From Acidobacteriota bacterium (lineage in GTDB: Bacteria > Acidobacteriota > Thermoanaerobaculia > Gp7-AA8), in assembly GCA_019244185.1 (NCBI GenBank), contig JAFATB010000019.1:124001-188000 (forward strand): a stretch of DNA of 64,000 nucleotides, read 5' to 3'. The translations under genes and the position numbers were made by a program. Each line of letters opens with the position of its first letter. The first letter of the stretch is position 1. Under the pieces are notes generated by a model. It saw only the letters and a program-made list of their open reading frames with translations. It ran no database searches and was not told where the DNA came from. This document shows, in pieces, positions 8,731 to 18,069 of the stretch.

Positions 8731-9882
8731 TCAGTGCCGCACGCCGCGCCGGCGCGGACCGGCGCCTGTTTCCGACGCGATGTGATACAGCGCGCCCGCG
8801 TCGTAGTCGGCCACGTACAACTCGCCGGCGACGTCTTCGCCGAACGTGCTGATGGCCAAGTCGGTGTCGAGCAGCGTGCGCGCGGTGATGCTGCCGTTGC
8901 TGAGGCGCGTGGCGCCGTCGATGCGGCCGTTGCAGTAATCGCCGTAGACGTACGTTCCGACGAGCCGCGGATAGCGCGCGCCGCGATAGACGTAGCCGCC
9001 GGTGATCGAGCAAGCGCCGTCGTCGTGCCCGTATTCGAGCACCGGCAGCACGAACGATATGTCGCCGCAGTTGGTCGCCGGGTTGAAGCAATGCGTCCCT
9101 TCCATGCGTCGCCAGCCGTAGTTCTCGCCGCCGATGCTGCTCGCGGGCTGGAAGTCGATCTCTTCCCAGTCGCCCTGGCCGACGTCGGCGATCCAGAGGT
9201 CGCCGGTCGTGCGATCGAAGGAGAAGCGCCAGGGATTGCGCAGCCCGTACGCCCAGATCTCGCCGCGCGCGCCGGCGTGTCCGACGAACGGATTCGAGGC
9301 GGGCACGGTGTAGCCGCTCGTGTTGCGGACGTCGATGCGCAGCAGCTTGCCGAGGAGCTCGCCCAGGTTCTGCGCGCGATTGCCGGGATCGCCACCGGAG
9401 CCGCCGTCGCCCATGCCGATGTACAGAAAGCCATCCGGGCCGAACTGCAGCTGTCCGCCGTTATGGTTGACGAACGGCTGATCGATCGTGAGCAGCACGC
9501 GCGCGGACGCGGGATCGGCGCGATTCGGATCGCTCGACGACACGGAGTAGCGCGCGATCACGGTGTCGCCGTTGCCGGCGCGCGCGGTGTAGTCGACGTA
9601 GAAGAAGCCGTTGTGCGCGAAATCGGGATCGAACGCGACGCTGAGCAGTCCCTGCTCGCCGCCATAGAGAACGAGCGCCCGGATGTCGAGAAACGGCTCG
9701 GGCACCAGACGCGTGCCGTCGAAGATCCTCACGCGCCCCGGCTGCTCGGTAATGAAGAGTCGCGCGTCGCCGGCGTGCGTGACGGAAACGGGATGGTCGA
9801 GACCGCTCACGACCGGCTCGAGCGAGATCGTTTGCGCGAGCGCGGGAATGGCAACGAAGAGGACGACGAGGAGCCGTTTCAT
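8731..9882 (-). CDS. PQQ-dependent sugar dehydrogenase-like (Gdh/sorbosone DH) beta-propeller
   Basis: 383 aa from ATG 9882 (MKRLLVVLFVAIPALA, a signal peptide). Typical GSDH/Asd-family signatures are present: SGLDHPVSVTHAGDARLFI, EQPGRVRIFDG, EQGLLSVAFDPDFA, FYVDYTA, HNGGQLQFGPDGFLYIGMGD, YGLRNPWRFSFD and WIADVGQGDWEEID. These are periplasmic six-bladed propellers that oxidise aldose sugars, usually with PQQ and Ca2+. Cofactor and substrate are inferred from family. Two upstream in-frame codons are ignored because the signal peptide starts at 9882. Confidence 0.87.
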   Translation of the reverse strand: MKRLLVVLFVAIPALAQTISLEPVVSGLDHPVSVTHAGDARLFITEQPGRVRIFDGTRLVPEPFLDIRALVLYGGEQGLLSVAFDPDFAHNGFFYVDYTARAGNGDTVIARYSVSSSDPNRADPASARVLLTIDQPFVNHNGGQLQFGPDGFLYIGMGDGGSGGDPGNRAQNLGELLGKLLRIDVRNTSGYTVPASNPFVGHAGARGEIWAYGLRNPWRFSFDRTTGDLWIADVGQGDWEEIDFQPASSIGGENYGWRRMEGTHCFNPATNCGDISFVLPVLEYGHDDGACSITGGYVYRGARYPRLVGTYVYGDYCNGRIDGATRLSNGSITARTLLDTDLAISTFGEDVAGELYVADYDAGALYHIASETGAGPRRRGVRH

Positions 9883-9946
9883 ACGAGCGCTTCCATGCAA
9901 GGATCGGGAACGATTCTTGAGATCGAACGGCGCGGAGGGACACCGA

Positions 9947-10120
9947 ATGGGAACGATTGATCAACCCAAGCCGAGTGCGCCGAAGTCGCCGCAGCCGGAC
10001 GTGCAGCCGCTGCAGCCGGGCGAGACCGTCATCTCGCGCTCGAATTCCGCCGATCCGCAGCGCGTCAATCACCAGACGCCGGACTCTCAGCACGAGAAGT
10101 TCCGCGACGAGGAGCGATAA
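9947..10120 (+). CDS. Small hydrophilic hypothetical protein (57 aa)
   Basis: A 57-aa protein (MGTIDQPKPSAPKSPQPD...) preceded by a strong Shine-Dalgarno (GGAGGG at 9935-9940, about 6 nt before ATG 9947), which is notable in a window where clear SDs are scarce. It is Pro/Gln/Ser/Asp-rich, lacks hydrophobic segments and is probably disordered. It lies 51 bp upstream of the APC transporter gene on the same strand. I do not recognise a family. Confidence 0.55.
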   Translation: MGTIDQPKPSAPKSPQPDVQPLQPGETVISRSNSADPQRVNHQTPDSQHEKFRDEER

Positions 10121-10171
10121 ACCACTGGCGTTGCGCGGCGGCAGCGTTCGCGCCGCGCGACGCTCACCCGC

Positions 10172-12076
10172 ATGTCCTTCGTCGACCGCCTGCTCGGCCG
10201 CCGCCTCGCCTCGTGGGAGACGGAGGACGCGAAGATCGGCGCGTTCCGCGGCGTTCCGGTCCTCGGGCTCGACGGGCTGGCGTCCGCGGCATACGGTCCC
10301 GAGGCCGCGCTCGCGATTCTGATTCCCCTCGGCGCGATCGGTCTGCGCTACATCGCACCGATCACCGCGGTCGTTCTCGGGCTGCTGGCGATTCTCTATT
10401 TCTCGTACCGGCAGACGATCGCCGCGTATCCGAACGGCGGCGGCTCGTACATCGTCGCGCGCGAGAACCTCGGCACGCGCATGGGGCTGCTCTCCGCGGC
10501 CGCGCTGCTGCTCGATTACATCCTGAACGTCGCCGTCGGCATTTCCGCGGGCGTCGGCGCGCTCGTCTCGGCGGTGCCCGCGCTGCACGCGCACATTCTT
10601 TCGCTATGTCTCGGCGTGCTCGTGCTCATCGCGATCCTGAACCTGCGCGGCGTGCGCGAGTCGTCGACCACGTTCGCCGTGCCGACGTATTTCTTCGTCG
10701 CTTCCCTCGGGACGGTCATGCTGATCGGCGTCTATAAGGCGATCGTGAGCGGCGGACATCCGCAACCGCTCGCGCCGATCCCCGCGACGGCGGCGGCGAC
10801 GACGACCGCGAGTCTCTGGCTGCTGCTGCGGTCGTTCGCGAGCGGCTGCACCGCGATGACGGGCGTCGAAGCGGTGAGCAACGGCGTGCCGATCTTCAAG
10901 GAGCCACCGGTTGTACACGCGCATCGCGCGCTCACCGCGATCGTGGCGATCCTCGGCTGTCTGCTCGCCGGCATCGCCTATCTCTCACACGCGTATGGCA
11001 TCACCGCGATGGACCAGCAGCAGCCGGGCTATCAGAGCATTCTCTCGTCGCTCGTGGCGGCGGTGGTCGGACGCGGGTTCTTCTACTACGTTACGCTCGC
11101 GGCGGTGCTCGCCGTGCTGTCGCTCTCCGCGAACACGAGCTTCGCCGATTTCCCGCGCCTCTGCCGCGTCATCGCCGAGGACGAGTATCTGCCGCACGCG
11201 TTCGCGAACGTCGGACGGCGGCTCGTCTACTCGGGCGGCATCATCGTGCTGACGGTCCTCGCCGGCGGATTGCTGATCGCGTTCGGCGGCATTACGGACC
11301 GTCTCATTCCGCTGTTCGCCGTCGGCGCGTTCGGCGCGTTCACGACATCACAGGCGGGCATGGTCGTGCACTGGAAGCGCATCGGCGCGCGGAAGCACTG
11401 GCATTCGCTCGCCATCAACGCCGTCGGCGCGGTCGTCACCGGCGTGGCGCTCGTCGTGATCATCATCGCGAAATTCAAGGAAGGCGCGTGGATCACGCTG
11501 GTGCTGATCCCGGCGATGCTGCTGATCTTCCGCGGCACGCGCCGCCATTACGCGATGGTGGACCGGCAGATGTCGTTCGACGCCGGCGCGATCGACGTGA
11601 CGCCGGAAGTCGAGCCGCCCGTCGTGGTGGTGCCGATCAAAGGCTGGAACAACCTCGCCGCGAAAGCGATCCGCTTCGCGATGACGATGTCGCCGAACGT
11701 CGTCGCCGTGCACGTGTTCACGGATCCGCAGCAAGCTGAGGAACTGCGCGCGCAATGGTCCGAGCACGTTGAGACGCCGCTGCGCGACACGACTCTGCGC
11801 ACGCCCAAGCTCGTGCTGCTGTCGTCACCCTACCGCCGCCTCTTCGGCCCGATCGTGCAGTACGTCGATCACCTGCGCCAGGAGTGCAGCGGCACGATCG
11901 CCGTGATCCTCCCCGATCTCGTCGAGGGCCGCTGGTGGGAGTATCTCCTGCACACGCACCGAGCCGGCGTGCTGCGTTCGTTGTTGTTGTTGAAGGGAAG
12001 CCAGCGCGTCGTCGTGATCAGCGTGCCCTGGTACCTGGAACGCCGCCGCAACAGTCGCTCCAAAGACGCGCCCTGA
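10172..12076 (+). CDS. APC-superfamily transporter, KimA/YdaO-like (potassium or amino acid uptake)
   Basis: 634 aa. About 12 membrane segments span residues ~30-455, followed by a ~170-aa cytoplasmic C-terminal domain. Early motifs (LDGLASAAYGPEAALAI, AAYPNGGGSYIVARENLG) match the KimA/YdaO branch of the APC superfamily, whose Bacillus member is a high-affinity K+ importer gated by c-di-AMP. The C-terminal region (VVVVPIKGWNNLAAKAIRFA, VVAVHVF) resembles the USP-like cytoplasmic domain of those importers. An amino acid permease role cannot be excluded. It appears monocistronic. Confidence 0.75.
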   Translation: MSFVDRLLGRRLASWETEDAKIGAFRGVPVLGLDGLASAAYGPEAALAILIPLGAIGLRYIAPITAVVLGLLAILYFSYRQTIAAYPNGGGSYIVARENLGTRMGLLSAAALLLDYILNVAVGISAGVGALVSAVPALHAHILSLCLGVLVLIAILNLRGVRESSTTFAVPTYFFVASLGTVMLIGVYKAIVSGGHPQPLAPIPATAAATTTASLWLLLRSFASGCTAMTGVEAVSNGVPIFKEPPVVHAHRALTAIVAILGCLLAGIAYLSHAYGITAMDQQQPGYQSILSSLVAAVVGRGFFYYVTLAAVLAVLSLSANTSFADFPRLCRVIAEDEYLPHAFANVGRRLVYSGGIIVLTVLAGGLLIAFGGITDRLIPLFAVGAFGAFTTSQAGMVVHWKRIGARKHWHSLAINAVGAVVTGVALVVIIIAKFKEGAWITLVLIPAMLLIFRGTRRHYAMVDRQMSFDAGAIDVTPEVEPPVVVVPIKGWNNLAAKAIRFAMTMSPNVVAVHVFTDPQQAEELRAQWSEHVETPLRDTTLRTPKLVLLSSPYRRLFGPIVQYVDHLRQECSGTIAVILPDLVEGRWWEYLLHTHRAGVLRSLLLLKGSQRVVVISVPWYLERRRNSRSKDAP

Positions 12077-12171
12077 AATCCGCACGCTCTCGCCGCCGCT
12101 CAGCCGCGCGCAAGCGCCGGCTGCCGCGCGGCGAACGACCGCGGCCCGCAGGGTCCGCGTGTCGTTGTAGA

Positions 12172-12519
12172 TGGAGGCGGCGGGAATCGAACCCGCGTCC
12201 GAAAACAGTGGCAGCCTGGCTCCTACATGCTTAGCTCTTCGTTTGATCTCGTCCACGGCCTGTCCGGAGAGCGGGAACCGGACGTGGACCAGCCTCTTGA
12301 TCTCGCGGACGCGCGCGTAGGCGTTGCGCGCGCCGCCAGCTCACATCATGACGCTCGTTCCATCACCGTGAGCGAGTGATGGAGGAGCGCTCGAGGTCAA
12401 TTAAGCCGCGAGGGCAAAGTCGCTGTTCGCGATTGCGTGTTTTGATCGGTTTAACGAGGTGATCCGCTCGGCATGCAACCATGACCCCGACGTGTTCCCG
12501 TCGAAGCCGGTGCGCCCCC
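12172..12519 (-). ncRNA. ssrA: Transfer-messenger RNA (ssrA)
   Basis: Minus strand, about 348 nt. The 5' end GGGGGCGCACCGG and the 3' end CGCCTCCA form the seven-pair tRNA-like acceptor stem (one G-U). The 3' T-arm GGGTTCGATTCCC is intact; CCA is not encoded. The tag frame ends ANSDFALAA followed by TAA (stop at 12401-12403), the expected hydrophobic ALAA proteolysis tag. The resume codon is probably GCA or GCG a few codons upstream, so the tag is AIANSDFALAA or ANSDFALAA. It rescues stalled ribosomes with SmpB. It is divergent from nadC. Confidence 0.95.
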
Positions 12520-12554
12520 AGATTGTCAACGAACCACGATGCAAAACGGCTGGC

Positions 12555-13403
12555 ATGCTGCCAGAATTTCGCTCCGACATGGATCCGCACGAGCTAGAAC
12601 GCATCGTCCGCACCGCCTTCGCCGAAGACCTCCCGGACATCACGAGCGAGGCCATCTTTGCGCCGTCCGATCGCGGCGCGGCGAAGTTTCTCATGAAGGC
12701 CGAAGGTGTCATCGCCGGGCTCGCCGCCATCGAAACGGTCTTTCGTCTGCTCGATGAGAGCGCACGCGTGAGGTTGCACGCGGAGGACGGCGACGCGGTC
12801 GCGCCTGGTGATGTGATCGCGGAGGTCGAGGCGTCGGTGATTGCGCTCCTGTCGGGCGAACGCACGGCGCTCAATTTGCTGCAACGCGCGTCGGGCATCG
12901 CCACGGCGACACGCCGCTACGTCGACGCGGTACGCGGCACGCGCGCGCGCATCTACGACACGCGCAAAACCGCGCCGGGACTGCGCATGCTCGACAAAGA
13001 GGCAGTGCGGGCGGGAGGCGGCGAGAACCACCGCATCGGCCTGCACGACATGTTTCTCGTGAAAAACAACCACGTCGACCGCGCCGGCTCCATCACCGCG
13101 GCCGTGCAGCGCATCCGCGCGAAGCAGATGCCGCAGCCGATCATGGTCGAGGTGCGCAACCGTAAAGAGCTCGACGAGGCGCTCGCGCAGACGCCCGACT
13201 TCATCCTCCTCGACAACATGTCGCACGACGAGATGTGCGAGGCCGTCGAACGCACCGCGGGACGCGTGCCGCTCGAGGCCTCCGGCGGCATCACGCTCGA
13301 CACCATCCGCGCCGTCGCCGAGACCGGCGTCGACCGCATCTCCATCGGCGCGCTGACGCATTCGGTGACCGCGCTCGACATCTCGATGCGCATCCATCGC
13401 TGA
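12555..13403 (+). CDS. nadC: Nicotinate-nucleotide pyrophosphorylase (quinolinate phosphoribosyltransferase)
   Basis: 282 aa from ATG 12555; an ATG at 12576 (MDPHELERIVRTAF) is an equally good start. Upstream codons overlap the tmRNA gene and are excluded. Signatures of NadC are GERTALNLLQRASGIAT, IYDTRKTAPGLRMLDKEAV, GGGENHRIGLHDMFLVKNNH and the C-terminal ASGGITLDTI plus DRISIGALTHS. It converts quinolinate and PRPP to nicotinate mononucleotide in de novo NAD synthesis. nadA/nadB are not in the window. Confidence 0.95.
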   Translation: MLPEFRSDMDPHELERIVRTAFAEDLPDITSEAIFAPSDRGAAKFLMKAEGVIAGLAAIETVFRLLDESARVRLHAEDGDAVAPGDVIAEVEASVIALLSGERTALNLLQRASGIATATRRYVDAVRGTRARIYDTRKTAPGLRMLDKEAVRAGGGENHRIGLHDMFLVKNNHVDRAGSITAAVQRIRAKQMPQPIMVEVRNRKELDEALAQTPDFILLDNMSHDEMCEAVERTAGRVPLEASGGITLDTIRAVAETGVDRISIGALTHSVTALDISMRIHR

Positions 13404-13440
13404 CAACGTCGTGGCACGCTCGTTGCCGCCGCGTCTGCCG

Positions 13441-14421
<981 letters not shown>

Positions 14422-14445
14422 ACGTTTGGCGCGCCGAGCGGCGCG

Positions 14446-14772
14446 CTACGAAGCCGCGAGCGCGAGCTCGCGCTTGCAGCGATCGATCTCCGCGCGCAGG
14501 TTCAGCACGTGCTGCTGCACCTTCTCCTCGAGCCCCTCGGCGCCCTCGTTCGTCTCGAGCACTTTCTCGAGTGCCGCGGCGTCGGTCGAGATCCGCTGAA
14601 AGCCGTAGCTGCCGCCCGAGCCTTTCAGCTGATGCGCGAGGTACGTGAGGCGATCCTGCGCCTCGCGCGTGCGAACGCTCTCGAGCGCCGTCTGCATCTC
14701 GTCGACTTTGCCTCGCGCCTCGTCGAGGAACTCCCGTTTCAGTTCATCCAGCTCGTGATCCACCATCGGCAT
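14446..14772 (-). CDS. Histidine phosphotransfer (HPt) domain protein
   Basis: About 108 aa from ATG 14772 or 106 from 14766 (MVDHELDELKREF). It is a single four-helix HPt domain. The phosphorylatable histidine is in YLAHQLKGSGGSYGF (the HQLKGxGxxxG motif), and Glu/Leu-rich helices follow. HPt proteins shuttle phosphate between hybrid kinases and response regulators. It sits 24 bp beyond the 3' end of the convergent REC-GGDEF gene. A cognate hybrid kinase is not in the window, so partnership is inferred. Confidence 0.82.
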   Translation of the reverse strand: MPMVDHELDELKREFLDEARGKVDEMQTALESVRTREAQDRLTYLAHQLKGSGGSYGFQRISTDAAALEKVLETNEGAEGLEEKVQQHVLNLRAEIDRCKRELALAAS

Positions 14773-14864
14773 ACCCGGCCGCGGTCGTTGCACGGGATGT
14801 GCCGCCGCGCCCGCCGTGTGAGGCATGTCTCACGGCACGCGTGTCTTATGATGACGCGGAGGTC

Positions 14865-15503
14865 ATGACCGCCGAGACGCTCGTGGTGCCGCGCGCCGCT
14901 TTCGACTTCGAGGAGCCGTGGGCGACGCCGCCGGAATGCACGCCCGTGCGTTTGCGCGCCGCGACCGACGCCTCCGCGCCGCGCCTGGCGACGAGCATCA
15001 CCGTCTGGTTCGACGACGCGTATCTGACGGTGCTCTTCTGCGCCTCCGACGACCGCATCGAAGCCTCGCATCTCGCGCACGACGCGCCGCTCTACGAGGA
15101 AGACGCCTTCGAGCTCTTTCTCGCGCCGGAGCGCCTCACGCGCTACTTCGAGATCGAGGTGAGCCCGCGCGGCACGATCTTCGACGCCGCGATCGACTCG
15201 CCCGACGGCGTGCGCCAGACGATGAGCGTCGATCGCGAATGGAACTGCGAGGGGCTCTTCGCCGCCGTGCGAACTGTCATCGAATCCAACGGCACGATGA
15301 GCGTCGACACCGTCGTGCGCGTGCCGTTCGCGGCGCTGGGTTGTCCTGTTCCGTCCGACGGCGACACGTGGCGCGCGAACTTCTTTCGCATCGACCGCCA
15401 CCCGGAGCGCGGCGACGAATACAGCGCGTGGCAGCCGACGATGAGAGTGCCCGCCGACTTTCACGTGGCGGACGCGTTTGGAACGCTCAGGTTCAAAGGC
15501 TGA
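14865..15503 (+). CDS. Carbohydrate-binding family 9-like (DOMON-type) protein
   Basis: 212 aa from ATG 14865; GGAGG stands only 2 nt upstream of it, which is too close for an ideal SD. The order of motifs fits CBM9-like/DOMON beta-sandwich proteins: TSITVWFDDAYLTVLFCASD, EEDAFELFLAPE, RYFEIEVSPRGTIFDA, VRVPFAALG, WRANFFRID, YSAWQPT and FGTLRF. Related domains bind sugars or haem at the bacterial surface, but this protein has no signal peptide and stands alone. Function is unknown. A hairpin repeat follows its stop. Confidence 0.7.
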   Translation: MTAETLVVPRAAFDFEEPWATPPECTPVRLRAATDASAPRLATSITVWFDDAYLTVLFCASDDRIEASHLAHDAPLYEEDAFELFLAPERLTRYFEIEVSPRGTIFDAAIDSPDGVRQTMSVDREWNCEGLFAAVRTVIESNGTMSVDTVVRVPFAALGCPVPSDGDTWRANFFRIDRHPERGDEYSAWQPTMRVPADFHVADAFGTLRFKG

Positions 15504-15592
15504 ATGAAGAATTTCGAATGAAGAATTCAGAATGAAGACCGCGCCGGCGCGCCTTCTCAATTCTTCATTCTTCATTCGAAATTCTTCATTCA
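15501..15592. repeat. GAATGAAG hairpin repeat, copy A
   Basis: A 26-nt perfect inverted repeat (15501-15526 with 15567-15592), made of TGAATGAAGAATTTCGAATG-type units, flanks a GC-rich centre (CGCGCCGGCGCGCC). It is much more AT-rich than its surroundings. Related elements are at ~21615-21722 and 37831-37937. It fills the gap between the CBM9-like and LVIVD genes. It may act as a terminator or be a small mobile palindrome. Confidence 0.8.
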
Positions 15593-15613
15593 TCGTTTTC
15601 TCCGGCCTACCCC

Positions 15614-17476
15614 TTGCACCCGCGCCCTCCCGTGCGCCGCCCCCTCCTCCTCCTCCTCCTCCTGACTTCGCTCTCCGCCTCCGCCGCCAACTGGGGTGAG
15701 CGCGGCATCAGCCGCCGCTTCGCGCTGCGCGGCAATCTGCTCTACGACGTCGACGGACGCGGCGTCTCCGTGTACGACGTGAGCGATACCTCCTCGATCC
15801 GCCGCGTCGACAGCGAGCCGTGGAACGACGAGACGTACGACCTCGCGCTGCACGGCGACCAGGCCATCGTGGCCACGAGGCGCGGGCTCGTGCGTTACGC
15901 GATCGGCGCCGACGGCATGCTCGCGTTCTCCGGCGTCAACGAATCCCTTCCTCCGATTTCCCACCTCGCCGCGAACGCCGACGCGATCGCCGCATCGACC
16001 GGCGACCGGCTCCTCTTCATCAACGACGAGACGCTCGACGCCGACCGCGAGATCGCGTTCAACAATCCGATCCGCGCGCTCGCGTTCAGCGACGACGCGC
16101 TCTACGTCGCCGTCGAACGCTCCGGCATCTTCGTGCTCGATCCGCAGAGCGGCGAACAGCTCGGCTTCGTGCCGGTCGAAGCGACCGCGCTCGCCGTCAA
16201 CGGCGCGACGCTCTGGGCGGCGGGCGGCACGCTCAAAGGCCTCACCGCGATCGACGTCAGCGATCCCGCGAACCCCGCGGTCATCGGCAACTCCGGCAAC
16301 AACGAGCACACGTACGGCGATCTCGCCGCGACGGACAACCGCGTCTACGCGATCGAAGGCGCGGACGAAGTGCGCGTCTTCGACACCTCCGATGCGACCG
16401 ACCCGCAACTCGTCTCATCGATCGACGACTGGGTCGCCGTCGTCGCCGCGTCCGGCAACCGCGTGTTCCTCTCCGGCTCGATCGTCGACCAGCACGGGAT
16501 GAAATCCGAGACCGGCGTTCCGCTGCGCGTCTACGACGCCACGACGCTGGCGACCCTCGGCGAGTTCGACGATCTCGCCGGCGCGGTGAGCGGCGCGTGG
16601 ACCGACGGCTCGGTCGCGTTCATCGTCGACCCGCCGTACTTTCGCGTGCTCGACGTCTCGAACAGCGACGCCCCGCGCGAGCTCGCGAACCTCATCGTGC
16701 CGGGGCTGCAGGACTCGATCCGCGTGCGCGACGGCATGGCCATCGTCTACGGCCGCGCGAAGGTGAACTTCATCGACGTCCACGACATCTACCGTCCGAC
16801 CTTCGACGGCACGTGGGACGCGCAGGGACATCCGCCCGGCGGCGCCGGCTTCACCGGCCAGGACACCGTCGTCGAGGCGAACGATCACAGCGGCATGCAC
16901 GTGGTCGACTACAGCGATCCGACGAACCCGCGCATCATCGGCAGCATCAACATGCACTACTTCGAGATCGCGACCGGCGACAGCGCGATCTACACGATCG
17001 ACGCGAGCGCGCTGCTGGCGCGCGAGCTCGTCAACCGCACTCACATCGTCGAACGCAGCGCTTTCAAGACGCTCTATCAGCACCTCGACTCCGCGCCGCC
17101 GAACTCGCCGGCACCGGAGCGCCTCGTCGCGACCGCAGGCAATCTCATCTCGGTCTTCAGCCTCGCCGCCGATCGTTTCGCGCCGGTCGAGGTCGCTCGC
17201 ATCCCGTTCGGCGGTGTGGACGCGCTCGGCACGACCGCGACGACCGCCTGGGTCGCGCGCGACGGCGTGCTCCACCGCATCGATCTCCTCAGCCCCGGCG
17301 CGCCGGAGGCCACCGACTACCACGTCACCGCGCCGATGCAGATCAGCGCGGCAGGCGAGAAGATCGTCGTAGCGGACCGCTATTCGGTGCGCGTCTACGG
17401 GCCGCAGACCGACGCGCCCCCGCCCCCGCCGCCTCCGTCCGCGCCGCCGATGCGCCACCGCGCCATCCGCCACTGA
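15614..17476 (+). CDS. Exported LVIVD-repeat beta-propeller protein
   Basis: 620 aa from TTG 15614; a GTG at 15635 would shorten it slightly. A poly-Leu signal peptide (LLLLLLLTSLSASA) precedes repeated ~45-residue blades of the form GxxLYDVDGRGVSVYDVSD, AIDVSDPANPAVIGN, VFDTSDATDPQLV, HVVDYSDPTNPRIIGSI. These are LVIVD repeats, which form surface or periplasmic beta-propellers of unknown function. The tail is polyproline (seven Pro) then MRHRAIRH. A second, shorter protein of this class is at 35469-36983. Confidence 0.78.
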   Translation: MHPRPPVRRPLLLLLLLTSLSASAANWGERGISRRFALRGNLLYDVDGRGVSVYDVSDTSSIRRVDSEPWNDETYDLALHGDQAIVATRRGLVRYAIGADGMLAFSGVNESLPPISHLAANADAIAASTGDRLLFINDETLDADREIAFNNPIRALAFSDDALYVAVERSGIFVLDPQSGEQLGFVPVEATALAVNGATLWAAGGTLKGLTAIDVSDPANPAVIGNSGNNEHTYGDLAATDNRVYAIEGADEVRVFDTSDATDPQLVSSIDDWVAVVAASGNRVFLSGSIVDQHGMKSETGVPLRVYDATTLATLGEFDDLAGAVSGAWTDGSVAFIVDPPYFRVLDVSNSDAPRELANLIVPGLQDSIRVRDGMAIVYGRAKVNFIDVHDIYRPTFDGTWDAQGHPPGGAGFTGQDTVVEANDHSGMHVVDYSDPTNPRIIGSINMHYFEIATGDSAIYTIDASALLARELVNRTHIVERSAFKTLYQHLDSAPPNSPAPERLVATAGNLISVFSLAADRFAPVEVARIPFGGVDALGTTATTAWVARDGVLHRIDLLSPGAPEATDYHVTAPMQISAAGEKIVVADRYSVRVYGPQTDAPPPPPPPSAPPMRHRAIRH

Positions 17477-17585
17477 ATTTCGGACGGAGGATTTCAGGAA
17501 TTCATCCGAACTTTTCTGATTTGTAAACGGTACTCCGGCACGTTGGGCGTAGAGTGACGGCGGCTAAAGGGACCTCTTTCTCCAT

Positions 17586-18047
17586 ATGGTTCGATGCATT
17601 CCCAGACTGATCCTGCTCGCGCTCGTCGCCGCGACCGTCGTCGTGCGCGGCCAGGAGGCGAAGTGCAGCAGCACCGCGCAGGAGTGCGATCAGCAGATCC
17701 GGAAGATGCTCAGCGGCCGCCGCTACCTCGGCGCCACGATCGCCGAGACGAACCCCGGACTGCTCATCAAAGCGCTCGTGCCGGACGGCCCCGCCGCGCG
17801 TTCCGGGCTTCGCACCGGCGACCGCCTCATTGCGGTCAACGGCAAGTCGCTGACGCAGGCATCCGCGAGCGAGTTCAAGCAGATCCTCGCCGACGCCGGT
17901 CAGACAGGGCGGCTCTGGATCATCGTCTGGCGCCGCGGAGCGTACATCAAAGTCGACGCACGACTGGAACCATACACGAAGGAGCAGATCGACAAGATCG
18001 TCGCGGCGCACATCGCCCAGAGCCACACCATGACGGCAGCGCAGTGA
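17586..18047 (+). CDS. Exported single-PDZ-domain protein
   Basis: 153 aa. An N-terminal signal peptide (LILLALVAATVVVRG) is followed by a short Cys-containing stretch (CSSTAQEC) and one PDZ domain at ~45-130 (YLGATIAETNPGLLIKALV, GPAARSGLRTGDRLIAVNG). PDZ domains bind C-terminal peptides, often in periplasmic proteases or stress sensors; no protease domain is attached here. It lies 22 bp upstream of the histidine kinase gene, so it may be part of that signalling operon, perhaps as a periplasmic input. This is inference. Confidence 0.75.
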   Translation: MVRCIPRLILLALVAATVVVRGQEAKCSSTAQECDQQIRKMLSGRRYLGATIAETNPGLLIKALVPDGPAARSGLRTGDRLIAVNGKSLTQASASEFKQILADAGQTGRLWIIVWRRGAYIKVDARLEPYTKEQIDKIVAAHIAQSHTMTAAQ

Positions 18048-18069
18048 TGACCGGTCGATCCCACGGCCG

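Noticed and set aside
7075..9960. A 961-codon plus-strand open frame
   Set aside because: It lies antisense to two recognisable genes (DUF2207 and PQQ sugar dehydrogenase); long antisense frames are expected at this GC content.
12519..12535. TTGACA on the minus strand just upstream of tmRNA as a -35 box
   Set aside because: It is only a few bases from the mature 5' end, too close to act as -35; GACAAT might be a -10 but without a partner.
15501..15592. Possible CRISPR-like short repeats
   Set aside because: The heptamers are inside arms of a single hairpin, with no regularly spaced unique spacers and no cas genes.
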